From JAWQFO01 sp033436665 (lineage in GTDB: Bacteria > Pseudomonadota > Alphaproteobacteria > Rhodobacterales > Rhodobacteraceae), in the NCBI RefSeq assembly GCF_033436665.1, contig NZ_JAWQFO010000006.1, positions 124,001 through 188,000 of the forward strand: DNA of 64,000 nucleotides, in the 5' to 3' direction. Shown one piece after another: positions 15,330 through 24,254 of this stretch. The first letter of the stretch is position 1, and every line of letters starts with the position of its first letter. The translations under genes were made by a program, and so were the position numbers. The notes beneath the pieces are model-generated. The model was not told the DNA's origin, searched no databases, and saw only the letters and a list, made by a program, of their open reading frames with translations.

Positions 15330-18300
15330 ATGGCGACGTACACCTTCACCAATGCCGTCGTGGTCGAAGTTGCCGGCAACAATTCGGACATCCTCTGGGA
15401 TCAGGTGACGATCACGATCACCGACGACGATTCCGACAACTTCCTCAACCGCGACTCGACCGACCTGGGGTTCGCACAGACCTATACGATAACAGCGTTC
15501 AACGAGGTCATCGGGGGACGCGCGGACGAGCCGGACCTGAACGTCACCTATACCTCCATCGACGGCGCCAACCGCGGCACCGCGACGCTGAACGATGCTT
15601 CGGGAACACCCATCTTCGGGATCTGGTTCGAGATCGATAACGGCTCGAATGATTTCCGGGTTTTTGTCCCGCTCCAGCCGAACGCCGGGTTCGACTACAT
15701 CCAGAACCGCAATGGCGTGTTGCAGAACGTCGCCCAGGGCGACTTCCAGTATGGCCAGATCGCGTCAGACGGCGACGACGCCTTCATTCTCAACGATCCC
15801 GCCGCGTTCAATCCCAAGACATGGTCGATGGGAGCGGGCGACGATCTCGCGCAATCGGGCGGCGGGTTCGACAACATCAGCCTCGGGGCGGGCAACGACA
15901 CCGCATACGGCGCCGACGGCAACGACACGATCACCGGCGGCACCGGCGACGATTTCATCGCCGGCGAGGGCGGTGCGGACAGCCTGACGGGTAATGCCGG
16001 GGCCGACACGCTTCTCGGAGGCGCCGGCAACGACGTTCTGGATGGCGGCAGCGAGGATTCGGCAGCCGACAGCCTGTCGGGAGGGGCTGGCAACGACACG
16101 CTTTTCGGTCGCGGGGGTGCCGACACGCTGGAGGGCGGGCTCGGAACCGACAGCCTCGACGGCGGGGCGGGGGCCGACAGCATAACCGGCGGCGACGGCA
16201 GCGACATCATACTGGGTGGCGATGGCGCCGACACGATCCTCGGAGACGGCGGCGAGGCGGCCCCGACGCTGACGCGGCAGTCCTTCGAGTGGGATGTCGT
16301 GCCCGACCCCGACGACGGCGGCCAGATCGACGACGGCGACGACTATCCGAGCGGTTTCACGCAGAATACCGGCCTGATCGACGTCGGTGTCACCTTCACC
16401 GCCATCGAGGCCGGCGCCGAGTTCGAGTTCGACAACCAGACACAGATCACAACCGGGGTGAACCCCGGCGGAACCGAAGCCCCGGGAGCCAACAGCGCCG
16501 GTCTGTTGCGCGGGTTCGGCAGCGGCGACACCTCGACGCTCACTTTCGATTTCACGGCAAACCAGTCGGGGATCGCCAACGAGGTGCGCAACGTCACCTT
16601 CCGCCTCAACGACATCGACGAAGGCGCCTTTCTCGACCAGGTCGGCGTCTTTGCCTTCGATGCCGCGGGCAACCCGGTCCGGGTCAGCCTGAGCGCCGGG
16701 CAGGATATCCAGCTGACCGATACCGACGGCATTCTCGGAGCGGATACCGCGGCGGCCATCGACGGACGCGGCGGCACCTCGTCGGCCGATCCAGACGCCT
16801 CGGTGCTGGTGACGATCGAGGGGCCCGTCGCGCAGATCCGGCTCGACTACGCCAGCCGCGACCCGGGCACGCACGCGCTGCAGATCACCGACATCTTCTT
16901 CGATGCCGTCACACCGTCGGCCACGGGGCCGGCGGGCAACGATTCGATCCTGGCAGGGGCAGGGGCAGACAGCGTCGACGGCGGCGCCGGAGCCGATACG
17001 ATCCTGGGGGGCACTGGTAACGACACCCTTTTCGGCGGCATTGGAGCGGACTCGATCGACGGCAACGAGGACGACGATTCCATCGACGGCGGGGCTGGCA
17101 GCGACACGCTGCAGGGCGGACTTGGCAACGACACGGTTCAGGGTGGCGACGACAACGACAACATCCAGGACTTCGCCGGGAACAACGCGCTGTCGGGCGG
17201 GGCAGGGGCCGACTTCATCCAGCAGACCGGCGCGGGTGGCCAGACCGTCACCCTCGACGGGGGCACTGGCAACGACACGCTCAATGTCTTCATGGGCGAC
17301 AATTCCACCGTCCTGGCCGAAGGCGGCGACGGCAACGATTCGATTACGGTCTTCGACGGCACCAATTCGCTGAACACCGTGCGTGGCGGCGGCGGCGCCG
17401 ATACGATCCAGACCGGCGACGCGCGCGACACGATCGAGGGCGGCGAGGGCAACGACCAGATCGATTCCGGGGCCAACGACGATTTCATCGACGGCGGCGA
17501 CGGCAGTGACACGATCACCGCGTTCACCGGCGACGACACCATACTGGGCGGCGATGGAAACGACAGTATCGACGGCAGTTTCGGCAACGATTCCATCGAG
17601 GGCGGGGCCGGGGACGACACGCTGCAGGGCGGTGACGACCAGGATACCTTTGTCATCGCCGGAGACGGCTCGGACATCATCACGGGCGGCGAAGGCGGGT
17701 CGGACTTCGACCAGGTCGTGATCTCGGGCACCAACTGGCGCATCAACTACACCGGCAACGACCCGGCGACGGAAAGTGGCACCGTCACCTTCTTCAACCC
17801 GGACGGGTCGGTGCTCAGCGTGACGAACTTTTCCGAAATCGAACAGGTGGTCTGCTTCGCCGCCGGAACCCGGATCGCGACGCCGGACGGCGCGCGCCCC
17901 GTCGAGACGCTTGACGTGGGCGACATGGTCGAAACGCTGGACCACGGCCCGCAGCCGGTGCGCTGGATCGGGCGTCGCATCGTGCCGGCGAGGGGTAACC
18001 TCGCGCCCGTGCGCATCAAGGCCGGCCGCTTCGGTGCCACGCATGACCTTCTGGTGTCGCAACAGCACCGCCTGCTGCTTTCGGACTGGCGCGCCGAGTT
18101 GTGGTTCGGCGAGCCCGAGGTGCTGGGCGCGGCCAAGCATCTCGTCGACGGCGACGGGGTGTTCGTCGACACCCGGCTCACGTGCATCGAATATGTCCAC
18201 CTGCTGTTCGACCGGCACGAGATCGTGTTCGCGAACGGGGTCGCCGCGGAAAGCCTGCATCCCGGCGCCTGCGGTCTCGAGGCGATCGACCCCGACCAGC

Positions 18301-18413
18301 GCGAGGAACTGCTGACGCTGTTCCCGGAACTGCGCGGCGATCCCGAGACGGGCTACGGAGACCCCGCGCGCCGCATGGTCCGGTCGTTCGAGTGTCGGGG
18401 AATGCTGCACTAG
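15330..18413 (+). CDS. RTX calcium-binding repeat protein with C-terminal Hint domain
   Basis: The 1027-residue protein has no cleavable signal peptide. Residues about 167-309 and 531-787 are arrays of GGxGxDxφx nonapeptides, the calcium-binding beta-roll of RTX proteins normally exported by type I secretion. A beta-rich domain of about 220 residues separates the arrays. From C842 (VVCFAAGTRIATPDG) to the end is a Hint_2 (hedgehog/intein-like) domain, found in many Roseobacter secreted proteins and able in some families to self-cleave. No ABC/MFP secretion genes lie nearby. ATG 15330 has a GGGGAA site; an earlier in-frame ATG at 15252 has none. Confidence 0.85.
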   Translation: MATYTFTNAVVVEVAGNNSDILWDQVTITITDDDSDNFLNRDSTDLGFAQTYTITAFNEVIGGRADEPDLNVTYTSIDGANRGTATLNDASGTPIFGIWFEIDNGSNDFRVFVPLQPNAGFDYIQNRNGVLQNVAQGDFQYGQIASDGDDAFILNDPAAFNPKTWSMGAGDDLAQSGGGFDNISLGAGNDTAYGADGNDTITGGTGDDFIAGEGGADSLTGNAGADTLLGGAGNDVLDGGSEDSAADSLSGGAGNDTLFGRGGADTLEGGLGTDSLDGGAGADSITGGDGSDIILGGDGADTILGDGGEAAPTLTRQSFEWDVVPDPDDGGQIDDGDDYPSGFTQNTGLIDVGVTFTAIEAGAEFEFDNQTQITTGVNPGGTEAPGANSAGLLRGFGSGDTSTLTFDFTANQSGIANEVRNVTFRLNDIDEGAFLDQVGVFAFDAAGNPVRVSLSAGQDIQLTDTDGILGADTAAAIDGRGGTSSADPDASVLVTIEGPVAQIRLDYASRDPGTHALQITDIFFDAVTPSATGPAGNDSILAGAGADSVDGGAGADTILGGTGNDTLFGGIGADSIDGNEDDDSIDGGAGSDTLQGGLGNDTVQGGDDNDNIQDFAGNNALSGGAGADFIQQTGAGGQTVTLDGGTGNDTLNVFMGDNSTVLAEGGDGNDSITVFDGTNSLNTVRGGGGADTIQTGDARDTIEGGEGNDQIDSGANDDFIDGGDGSDTITAFTGDDTILGGDGNDSIDGSFGNDSIEGGAGDDTLQGGDDQDTFVIAGDGSDIITGGEGGSDFDQVVISGTNWRINYTGNDPATESGTVTFFNPDGSVLSVTNFSEIEQVVCFAAGTRIATPDGARPVETLDVGDMVETLDHGPQPVRWIGRRIVPARGNLAPVRIKAGRFGATHDLLVSQQHRLLLSDWRAELWFGEPEVLGAAKHLVDGDGVFVDTRLTCIEYVHLLFDRHEIVFANGVAAESLHPGACGLEAIDPDQREELLTLFPELRGDPETGYGDPARRMVRSFECRGMLH
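15828..16257 (+). repeat. RTX nonapeptide repeat array 1
   Basis: A coding tandem array of 27-bp units (GGxGxDxφx), including GAGNDTAYG, GGTGDDFIA and GGAGNDTLF variants. It would form a calcium-dependent beta-roll. Confidence 0.85.
16921..17690 (+). repeat. RTX nonapeptide repeat array 2
   Basis: A second and longer array of 27-bp RTX units, interrupted by a segment with looser spacing (about 17160-17400). Clear units are GGTGNDTLF, GGEGNDQID and GGAGDDTLQ. Confidence 0.85.
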
Positions 18414-18504
18414 CCCTACGCGTTTTCCGGCGTGTGGGCGCGATTGTGTCGCCGAAAGGCCGACCTATATCCTTGGCATCGGCACGCAACATGAGATCGA
18501 CGCG

Positions 18505-19413
18505 ATGGGATACGCAAAGACTGCCCTTCTGATGGCTGCCATGACCGCGCTGTTCATGGGCGTTGGATATCTGCTTGGCGGATCCGGTGGCGCGATCTTC
18601 GCGTTCTTCGGGGCCGCTGCGATGAACGTGTTCACCTGGTGGAACTCCGACAAGATGGTGCTGAGGATGCACAACGCCCGCCCCGTGGGGGCGGACGACC
18701 GAACCGGTCTCAACGCGATGGTGGCAGAGCTGTCGCGGAACGCCGGGCTGCCGACCCCGGCCGTCTACCTGATCGATACGCCGCAACCCAACGCCTTCGC
18801 CACGGGGCGCAATCCGCAGAACGCCGCGGTGGCGGTGACCACTGGGTTGCTGCACAGCCTCTCGCGCGAGGAGCTGGCGGGCGTGGTCGCGCACGAGCTT
18901 GCGCACATCCGAAACCACGACACCGCGATCATGACGGTCACGGCGACCTTCGCCGGCGCGATCACCATGCTGGCCAACTTCGCCCTGCTGTTCGGGGGGC
19001 GGCGCGACAGCGGCCCGGGGCTGATCGGAACCATCGCGCTGATGTTTCTGGCGCCGATGGCCGCGGCGCTGGTGCAGATGGCGATCAGCCGCACCCGCGA
19101 ATATGCAGCCGACAAGTCGGGGGCGGAGATCTGCGGTCAGCCGCTGTGGCTGGCCAGCGCGCTCCAACGCATCCAGGCCGGGGCCACGCGCATCGACAAC
19201 GACGCCGCCGAACGCAACCCGGCGACAGCGCATATGTTCATCATCAACCCGCTGCACGCCCATGCCCGCGACAGCCTGTTCGCGACCCATCCCGCGACCG
19301 AGAACCGCGTGGCGGCCTTGCAGCGCATGGCCCAGGAGGCCGGCAGCACGCCGCAACCGAGCCCGCGCCCGCGCACACGGCGCGAGCAGCCAGGGCAGGG
19401 TCCGTGGGGCTAG
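18505..19413 (+). CDS. htpX: HtpX-family M48 zinc metalloprotease
   Basis: The 302-residue membrane protein has two N-terminal helices (about 7-25 and 28-46), the zinc site HELAH at 130-134 with catalytic E131, two further helices (ATFAGAITMLANFALLF; IGTIALMFLAPMAAALVQM), and the third zinc ligand Glu in SRTREYAADKSG. HtpX degrades damaged or misfolded inner-membrane proteins and cooperates with FtsH. The length and motif order match the family fully. It is a single gene, 91 bp after the RTX gene and 10 bp from the convergent flavodoxin-like gene. Confidence 0.93.
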   Translation: MGYAKTALLMAAMTALFMGVGYLLGGSGGAIFAFFGAAAMNVFTWWNSDKMVLRMHNARPVGADDRTGLNAMVAELSRNAGLPTPAVYLIDTPQPNAFATGRNPQNAAVAVTTGLLHSLSREELAGVVAHELAHIRNHDTAIMTVTATFAGAITMLANFALLFGGRRDSGPGLIGTIALMFLAPMAAALVQMAISRTREYAADKSGAEICGQPLWLASALQRIQAGATRIDNDAAERNPATAHMFIINPLHAHARDSLFATHPATENRVAALQRMAQEAGSTPQPSPRPRTRREQPGQGPWG

Positions 19414-19423
19414 GCCTGTCCGC

Positions 19424-19909
19424 TCAGAACACCCCGAGGGTCAGCCCCGCGCCCATCGCGGCGCCGAGTTCGCGGCATCGTTCAAGATCCTCCGGCGGAA
19501 TGGTTTTCTCTGCCAAGATCGCCTCGGGCGTCTGGGCATGGGTACAGACGATCAGCGGCGGCTGCACCTCGCGCAGCCGCCAGCCCTTGGCGATCCGGGC
19601 GGTCTGGCGTGCGGCGTTCTCGCCGTCCGATCCGGCGCAGACCATCTGGGCATAGGGCCGCCCCTCGATCCGCCCGAGCACCGGGTAGTAGCTGCGATCG
19701 TAGAAATCCTTCATCACACCGGCGATGGCGGCGAGGTTTTCCGGCGCGCAGAAGAGATAGCCGTCGGCCCCAAGCAGGTCATCCGGCCCGGCGTCCTGTG
19801 CCGTCACCAAGGCGGTTTCGGTTTCGGCCTGCGCGGCCTCTGCCGCCGCTTCGGCCATCTGCCGACTGCCGCCGGTCTTCGAATGGTAGACGATCAGAAG
19901 GCGCGCCAC
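19424..19909 (-). CDS. Flavodoxin-like / NAD(P)H-dependent FMN reductase-fold protein
   Basis: The 161-residue protein begins with a flavodoxin phosphate-binding loop (LLIVYHSKTGGSRQMAEA) and has GYLFCAPENLAAIAGVMKDFYDR, a segment typical of flavodoxin-fold FMN-binding reductases. The start is set at GTG 19909, 5 bp after the DksA-like stop, because the fold begins there; starting farther upstream would add a low-complexity Arg/Pro segment overlapping that gene. The electron donor and acceptor are unknown. It appears to be co-transcribed with the DksA-like gene. Confidence 0.7.
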   Translation of the reverse strand: MARLLIVYHSKTGGSRQMAEAAAEAAQAETETALVTAQDAGPDDLLGADGYLFCAPENLAAIAGVMKDFYDRSYYPVLGRIEGRPYAQMVCAGSDGENAARQTARIAKGWRLREVQPPLIVCTHAQTPEAILAEKTIPPEDLERCRELGAAMGAGLTLGVF

Positions 19910-19914
19910 GACGG

Positions 19915-20262
19915 TCAGCGCGCGCAGGACAGGCAGCGCAGAAGCGCCGGGTCGAGGTCGAGCCGCCGGGCTTCGATCTCTTCGCCGCAATCGTCGCAGA
20001 AGCCGAAGTCCTCGGTCCCGAGCCGCGCCAGGGCGCTCTCGATCAGGCGCAACCGCGCTGCGCGGCGCGCCTCGGCCCCCTTGGCCATCGCCTGGTTCTG
20101 CATCGCGTCCATACGCGACAGCCGTCCCACGCTCTGCTGGTCGAGTTCCACCGGCCGCCGTGCCCCGGCCGTCTCTTCGGAGGCCGCCAGCAACTCGGCC
20201 CGCTCGGCCATAAGCCGGGCGCGATAACTGTCCCGGTCGCTTGTAGGGACGTTCTCCTGCAT
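19915..20262 (-). CDS. DksA/TraR-family C4 zinc-finger protein
   Basis: The 115-residue protein has a helical N-terminal part and a C-terminal four-cysteine zinc finger, C89xxC92 and C110xxC113 (FCDDC and CLSC), the DksA/TraR signature. Full-length DksA is about 150 residues; this one is nearer to the short forms that bind RNA polymerase's secondary channel and modulate initiation, with or without ppGpp. It lacks an obvious acidic DxxDxA coiled-coil tip, so its regulatory mode is uncertain. It precedes the flavodoxin-like gene with a 5-bp gap. Confidence 0.82.
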   Translation of the reverse strand: MQENVPTSDRDSYRARLMAERAELLAASEETAGARRPVELDQQSVGRLSRMDAMQNQAMAKGAEARRAARLRLIESALARLGTEDFGFCDDCGEEIEARRLDLDPALLRCLSCAR

Positions 20263-20342
20263 CCGCCGACTATAGCCGGCCTGCGAGTTGCGTAAAGTCA
20301 GGCGGCCGGCGGTGTCGGGAAGGGGGCCCTATCGAGGACATG

Positions 20343-21965
20343 TTATCGGGCGAGATCCTCGAACAGGCGCGCAATGGCTTCGGCACCCGGATCGACATGG
20401 CCCTTGAGCTGGTCGGCGCTGATGTAGGAGGCGCGCCCGGCCTTGGCCCTGACGATGGTGGCGGTGTGATCCGCGCCCTGCCGCGCGGCCTCGGCGGCTG
20501 CTGGCAGACCTCTGTCGGCAAGGGCTTCCAGCGCGGGCTTGAGCGCGTCGACCATGGTCCGGTCCCCGGGCTCGGCGCCGCCGATGCGCTGCATCCGGGC
20601 CAGACCTTCCTGAAGGGCTGCGACCATGCCATGACCGCTGGCCGCAGCATCGCCCGCCGCGGTGAAGAAGATTGCCAGAAGCACGCCGGAAGACCCGCCC
20701 ATCGTCTGCGTCAATTCCTGCCCGATGGCGCGGAACAGCTGGGTGTGATCGGCCAGCGGCAGCCGGTCGAGCGCGCCGATCAGCGCGCGGGCCGCCCCGG
20801 ACAGGGTCGAGCCGGTATCGCCGTCACCGGACTTGGCGTCCAGCGCATTGAGGTCGGCCTCGGCGGCGATCAGCACCTCGCAGCATCGCGTCAGGAAGGC
20901 CGCGGTTTCCGAATGCTCGGAGGGCATCGGGCGGATCGGGCGCAGCCCGTCGGGCAGTGCCACGGTGTTGACGGGCGTGATCTTCTTGCAGCCCGGCCAG
21001 GCCGAGGGCGCGCAGGGCGCTGCGAGCCAGTCGCGGTCTGTGTCATCCAGCGGATAGACCGAGACCGAGAAACCGCGCATGTCGAGCGAGGTCATCAGCG
21101 CGGCGGGTCCGATCATCAGCTCGAGATCGCCGCCGATGGACGAGTTGATGAGGTCGTTGGCGAGGATCGACATCTCGAGCACCGAGGCGCCGCCGAGGTT
21201 GTTGAGCAGCGCGACATGCGGCCGCTTTTCCATCACCGCGGCCAGTCGCTCGGTGACCGCGGCCATCGCCTGTTCCGCGTTGTGATAGTCGATCTGGCTC
21301 ACCCCGGCCTCGCCGTGGATCCCGAGGCCAAGCTCGGCCCGGCCTTCGGCGATGCGGTGTTCCTTGGGTGAGCCGGGCACGGTGCAGGTGTCGAGCGACA
21401 TGCCGATCGAGCGCGTGCCCGCGATCACCCGCTCGGCGGCGGCGGTCACCTCGTCCAGCGACGCGCCGTCCTCGGCCAGGGCCCCGGCGATCTTGTGGAC
21501 GAATAGCGTGCCGGCCACGCCGCGCGGCTGCGGCAGGTCCGGCAGGGCGATGTCGTCATCGACCACCACCATGTCGACCCGCAGACCGAAGGCCCGGGCG
21601 CGTTCCGCCGCCAGCCCGAAGTTCAGCCTGTCGCCGGTGTAGTTCTTGACGATCAGCAGGCATCCCGCCGGCCCGGTGACGGCGAGGATACCGGCGAGAA
21701 CGGCGTCCACCGACGGCGAGGCGAACACGTCGCCGCAGACCGCCGCCGTCAGCATCCCGGCGCCGACAAAACCGGCGTGGGCGGGTTCGTGTCCCGACCC
21801 GCCGCCCGAGACCAGCGCCACGCGGGACCGGTCCCAGTCGCTGCGGACGACCACGCGGATGTGCGGGTACCCGTCGATGCGGGCCAGCGCTCCGCCCGAG
21901 GACCGTACCACGCCGTCGATGGCTTCGGTGACGGTCTTGTCCTTGTCGTTGATGAACTGGGCCAT
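20343..21965 (-). CDS. Dihydroxyacetone kinase, fused DhaK-DhaL type
   Basis: The 540-residue protein joins a DhaK domain (residues about 1-330) to a DhaL domain (about 345-540), the layout of ATP-dependent dihydroxyacetone kinases. In DhaK, GGGSGHEPAHAGF binds substrate and H217 (GLGIHGEAG) is the His that forms the covalent hemiaminal with the ketone. In DhaL, the Asp cluster DAKSGDGDTGST binds Mg-ATP. Phosphorylation of dihydroxyacetone or a related short ketose (for example erythrulose) to a glycolytic ester is expected. It starts 11 bp after the ABC ATPase gene, so the imported solute is probably converted to a triose or tetrose ketone. Confidence 0.9.
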   Translation of the reverse strand: MAQFINDKDKTVTEAIDGVVRSSGGALARIDGYPHIRVVVRSDWDRSRVALVSGGGSGHEPAHAGFVGAGMLTAAVCGDVFASPSVDAVLAGILAVTGPAGCLLIVKNYTGDRLNFGLAAERARAFGLRVDMVVVDDDIALPDLPQPRGVAGTLFVHKIAGALAEDGASLDEVTAAAERVIAGTRSIGMSLDTCTVPGSPKEHRIAEGRAELGLGIHGEAGVSQIDYHNAEQAMAAVTERLAAVMEKRPHVALLNNLGGASVLEMSILANDLINSSIGGDLELMIGPAALMTSLDMRGFSVSVYPLDDTDRDWLAAPCAPSAWPGCKKITPVNTVALPDGLRPIRPMPSEHSETAAFLTRCCEVLIAAEADLNALDAKSGDGDTGSTLSGAARALIGALDRLPLADHTQLFRAIGQELTQTMGGSSGVLLAIFFTAAGDAAASGHGMVAALQEGLARMQRIGGAEPGDRTMVDALKPALEALADRGLPAAAEAARQGADHTATIVRAKAGRASYISADQLKGHVDPGAEAIARLFEDLAR

Positions 21966-21976
21966 GTTGTCCTCTC

Positions 21977-22972
21977 TCAGGCGACACGCGCGCCGGTGGC
22001 GTCGAAGTAGAATGGATTCTGGGGTCTTATCTTCACCACGTCGCCGGATCTCAGCGTCGTGTGGGCGTCGGTCACGGTGACGATCTCGTGCGACTTGAAG
22101 GTCAGGTGCAGGCGGGTCTGGTCGCCCAGATGCTCGACCCGCTGGACGAAGCTGTCCTCGCCCTCGCCCTGCACGATCTGCTCGGGGCGCAGGCCGATCG
22201 ACCGTGCGGCGGCGGGCGCGCCGCCGAAGACATCGGCGGGCAGGACGTTGATGCGTGGCTGGCCGAGGCGGCTGGCAGCATAGACACTGACCGGATCCTC
22301 GTAGATCGCGCGGGGCACGCCGAACTGCACCAGCCGGCCCTGGTCGAGCACGCCGATATGGGTGGCCATCGTCATCGCCTCGATCTGGTCGTGGGTCACG
22401 TAGAGCAGGGTCGCGCCGCGATCGGCCTGGATCGACTTGAGCTCGATCCTGAGATCGGCGCGCAGCTTGGCGTCGAGCGAGCTGAGCGGTTCGTCCATCA
22501 GGTAGACCGACGGGTCGCGCACCAGTGCCCGGCCGATCGAAACGCGCTGCATCTCGCCGCCGGAAAGGGCCGTGGCCTTGTTGTCGAGCTTGTGCGAGAT
22601 CTGCAGCACCTCGGCCACCGCGCCGACCTTGCGGTCGATCTCGTCCTGCGGCGTTTTCAGGATCGGGGATCTGAGCGGGAACTCGAGGTTCTGGCGCACC
22701 GACAGGTGCGGATAAAGCGAGTATTGCTGGAAGACCATGGCGACGTCGCGCTGCGCCGGCGTCAGCCCGGCCATGTCGCGCCCGCCGATCCGCACCTGTC
22801 CGCGATCCGCGGTCTCGAGCCCCGAGACCACGCGTAGCGTGGTGGTTTTTCCGGCGCCGGTCGGGCCGAGCAGGACCACGAACGCGCCGTCGCCCACGGT
22901 CATCGTCACGTCGTCAAGAGCGACATCCGCGCCGAAGGATTTCGCGATACCCTCGAGCCGAATCTCAGCCAT
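21977..22972 (-). CDS. ABC transporter ATP-binding protein (UgpC/MalK type), second ATPase
   Basis: The 331-residue protein has Walker A GPTGAGKT (36-43), Q-loop VFQQYSLYPH, signature LSGGEMQR, Walker B YLMDEPLSSLD and the switch His in VTHDQ, with a C-terminal TOBE-like regulatory part. It energises the carbohydrate importer encoded upstream. Its ATG overlaps the first ATPase gene by 8 bp (22965-22972). Two distinct ATPase genes in one importer suggest a heterodimeric motor, as described for the rhizobial glycerol transporter GlpSTPQUV. The dihydroxyacetone kinase follows directly. Confidence 0.92.
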   Translation of the reverse strand: MAEIRLEGIAKSFGADVALDDVTMTVGDGAFVVLLGPTGAGKTTTLRVVSGLETADRGQVRIGGRDMAGLTPAQRDVAMVFQQYSLYPHLSVRQNLEFPLRSPILKTPQDEIDRKVGAVAEVLQISHKLDNKATALSGGEMQRVSIGRALVRDPSVYLMDEPLSSLDAKLRADLRIELKSIQADRGATLLYVTHDQIEAMTMATHIGVLDQGRLVQFGVPRAIYEDPVSVYAASRLGQPRINVLPADVFGGAPAAARSIGLRPEQIVQGEGEDSFVQRVEHLGDQTRLHLTFKSHEIVTVTDAHTTLRSGDVVKIRPQNPFYFDATGARVA

Positions 22973-24062
22973 CGCCCAGCACTCCCCTGTTGGCCTCGGA
23001 CCGCAGGGCATGGCCGTGCGCGTTCTCGAACAGCGTGACCCTCTGCGCGTCGAAGGCGAGGCCCGCGGCGGCCCCGACGCGGACCGGCACGTTGCTCGCG
23101 ACGCGGGCCTTGAGCGCTCCGTGCGCGGTGTCCAGCGTCACGATCTGGGTGGTGCCGAGGTACTCGGTGGCCACGACCCGCCCGCGATAGGGCGCGGCGT
23201 CGTCGAGCCGGACATGCTCTGGGCGCACGCCGAAACTCAGCCGACCGTTGGCGCCGTCGATGCTGCGCGGCACCTGCAGCGTGGTGTCGCCAAGCCGGAC
23301 CGTATCCTGTCCGGCGCCGATCATGCCCTCGAAGTCGAGGAAATTCATCGGCGGCGAGCCGATGAACTCGGCGACGAAACGCGTCGCGGGCCAGTCGTAG
23401 ATGTCCTGCGGAACGCCGAACTGTTCGACGACGCCGTGGTTCATCACGACGATCTTGTCGCCCATTTGCATCGCCTCGAGCTGGTCGTGTGTGACGTAGA
23501 CGGTCGTCGCCTCCATCCGGTCATGGAGCGCGCGCAACTCTCCGGCCATGTGCTCGCGGAACTCGGCATCGAGCGCGCCGAGCGGTTCGTCCATGAAGAA
23601 CGCCTTAGGGTCGCGCACAATCGCCCGCCCCAGCGCAACACGCTGCCGGTCGCCGCCCGAAAGGCCTCCGACCGGGCGGTCGAGGATCGCGGTAATGCCG
23701 AGGATCTCGGCGACCTCGCCGACCTTCTGGCGGATCTGCGCTTTGCCCATGCCCTGGCTTTTCAGCGGGTAGCTGATGTTGCCACGCACCGTCATGTGCG
23801 GATAGAGCGCGAACATCTGGAACACGAAGGCGATGTTGCGCTTGCTGGCCGGTTTCTGGCCGACCTCCTCGCCGTCGATGTAGACCTGCCCGGCGGTCGG
23901 CAGCTCGAGTCCCGCCATCATGCGCAACGTGGTGGTCTTGCCGCAGCCCGACGGGCCGAGCAGCATGAAGAACTCGCCGTCCTCAATTGTGAAGCTCGAG
24001 GATCGGACCGCGGTGAAGGCGCCGAAATCCTTGCGCAGGTTTTCGATCCTGATCTGCGCCAT
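22965..24062 (-). CDS. ABC transporter ATP-binding protein, first ATPase
   Basis: The 365-residue protein shows Walker A GPSGCGKTT (36-44), VFQMFALYPHMTV, signature LSGGDRQR (Asp replaces the usual Gln/Glu), Walker B FFMDEPLGALD and the switch His in VTHDQLEAM, followed by TOBE-type C-terminal modules. It is paired with the second ATPase gene, which it overlaps by 8 bp. It starts 3 bp after a 62-codon membrane-protein gene. The signature change LSGGD is mild and is unlikely to inactivate it. Confidence 0.92.
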   Translation of the reverse strand: MAQIRIENLRKDFGAFTAVRSSSFTIEDGEFFMLLGPSGCGKTTTLRMMAGLELPTAGQVYIDGEEVGQKPASKRNIAFVFQMFALYPHMTVRGNISYPLKSQGMGKAQIRQKVGEVAEILGITAILDRPVGGLSGGDRQRVALGRAIVRDPKAFFMDEPLGALDAEFREHMAGELRALHDRMEATTVYVTHDQLEAMQMGDKIVVMNHGVVEQFGVPQDIYDWPATRFVAEFIGSPPMNFLDFEGMIGAGQDTVRLGDTTLQVPRSIDGANGRLSFGVRPEHVRLDDAAPYRGRVVATEYLGTTQIVTLDTAHGALKARVASNVPVRVGAAAGLAFDAQRVTLFENAHGHALRSEANRGVLGDG

Positions 24063-24065
24063 GGG

Positions 24066-24254
24066 CTACTCCGGAAAATGGCTGACGATGACGAACATCA
24101 CCGTGCCGGTCAGGGTGACGAGGAACGACCAGCTGTAGAGCGCGAGAACGAAAGGCTGCATCAGCATCACGACGCCGAGCGCGATGAGAGCCGAGGCGAC
24201 CAGTTCCCAGGGGCCGCGCCGCAGGCGCAGCAGTCCGGCGAGAAAATTGTTCAT
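24066..24254 (-). CDS. Small two-helix membrane protein of the ABC operon (62 aa)
   Basis: The 62-residue protein contains two predicted membrane segments, ELVASALIALGVVMLMQPFVLAL and FLVTLTGTVMFVIVSHF, separated by a short turn, after a basic start (RLRRG). Its ATG overlaps the permease stop as ATGA (24251-24254) and its stop lies 3 bp before the first ATPase start. This coupling strongly supports a real gene. It occupies the place of the small GlpU protein in rhizobial glycerol ABC operons, but I see no sequence resemblance to that family. It could be a permease accessory subunit. Confidence 0.7.
   Translation of the reverse strand: MNNFLAGLLRLRRGPWELVASALIALGVVMLMQPFVLALYSWSFLVTLTGTVMFVIVSHFPE

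Noticed and set aside
15828..17690. CRISPR-like tandem repeats
   Set aside because: The periodicity is 27 bp, in frame, degenerate and encodes RTX nonapeptides; there are no spacers or cas genes.
15765..18410. 881-codon minus-strand frame opposite the RTX gene
   Set aside because: Arises from the repeat composition of the RTX arrays; Val/Ala/Asp/Gly pseudo-repeats only.
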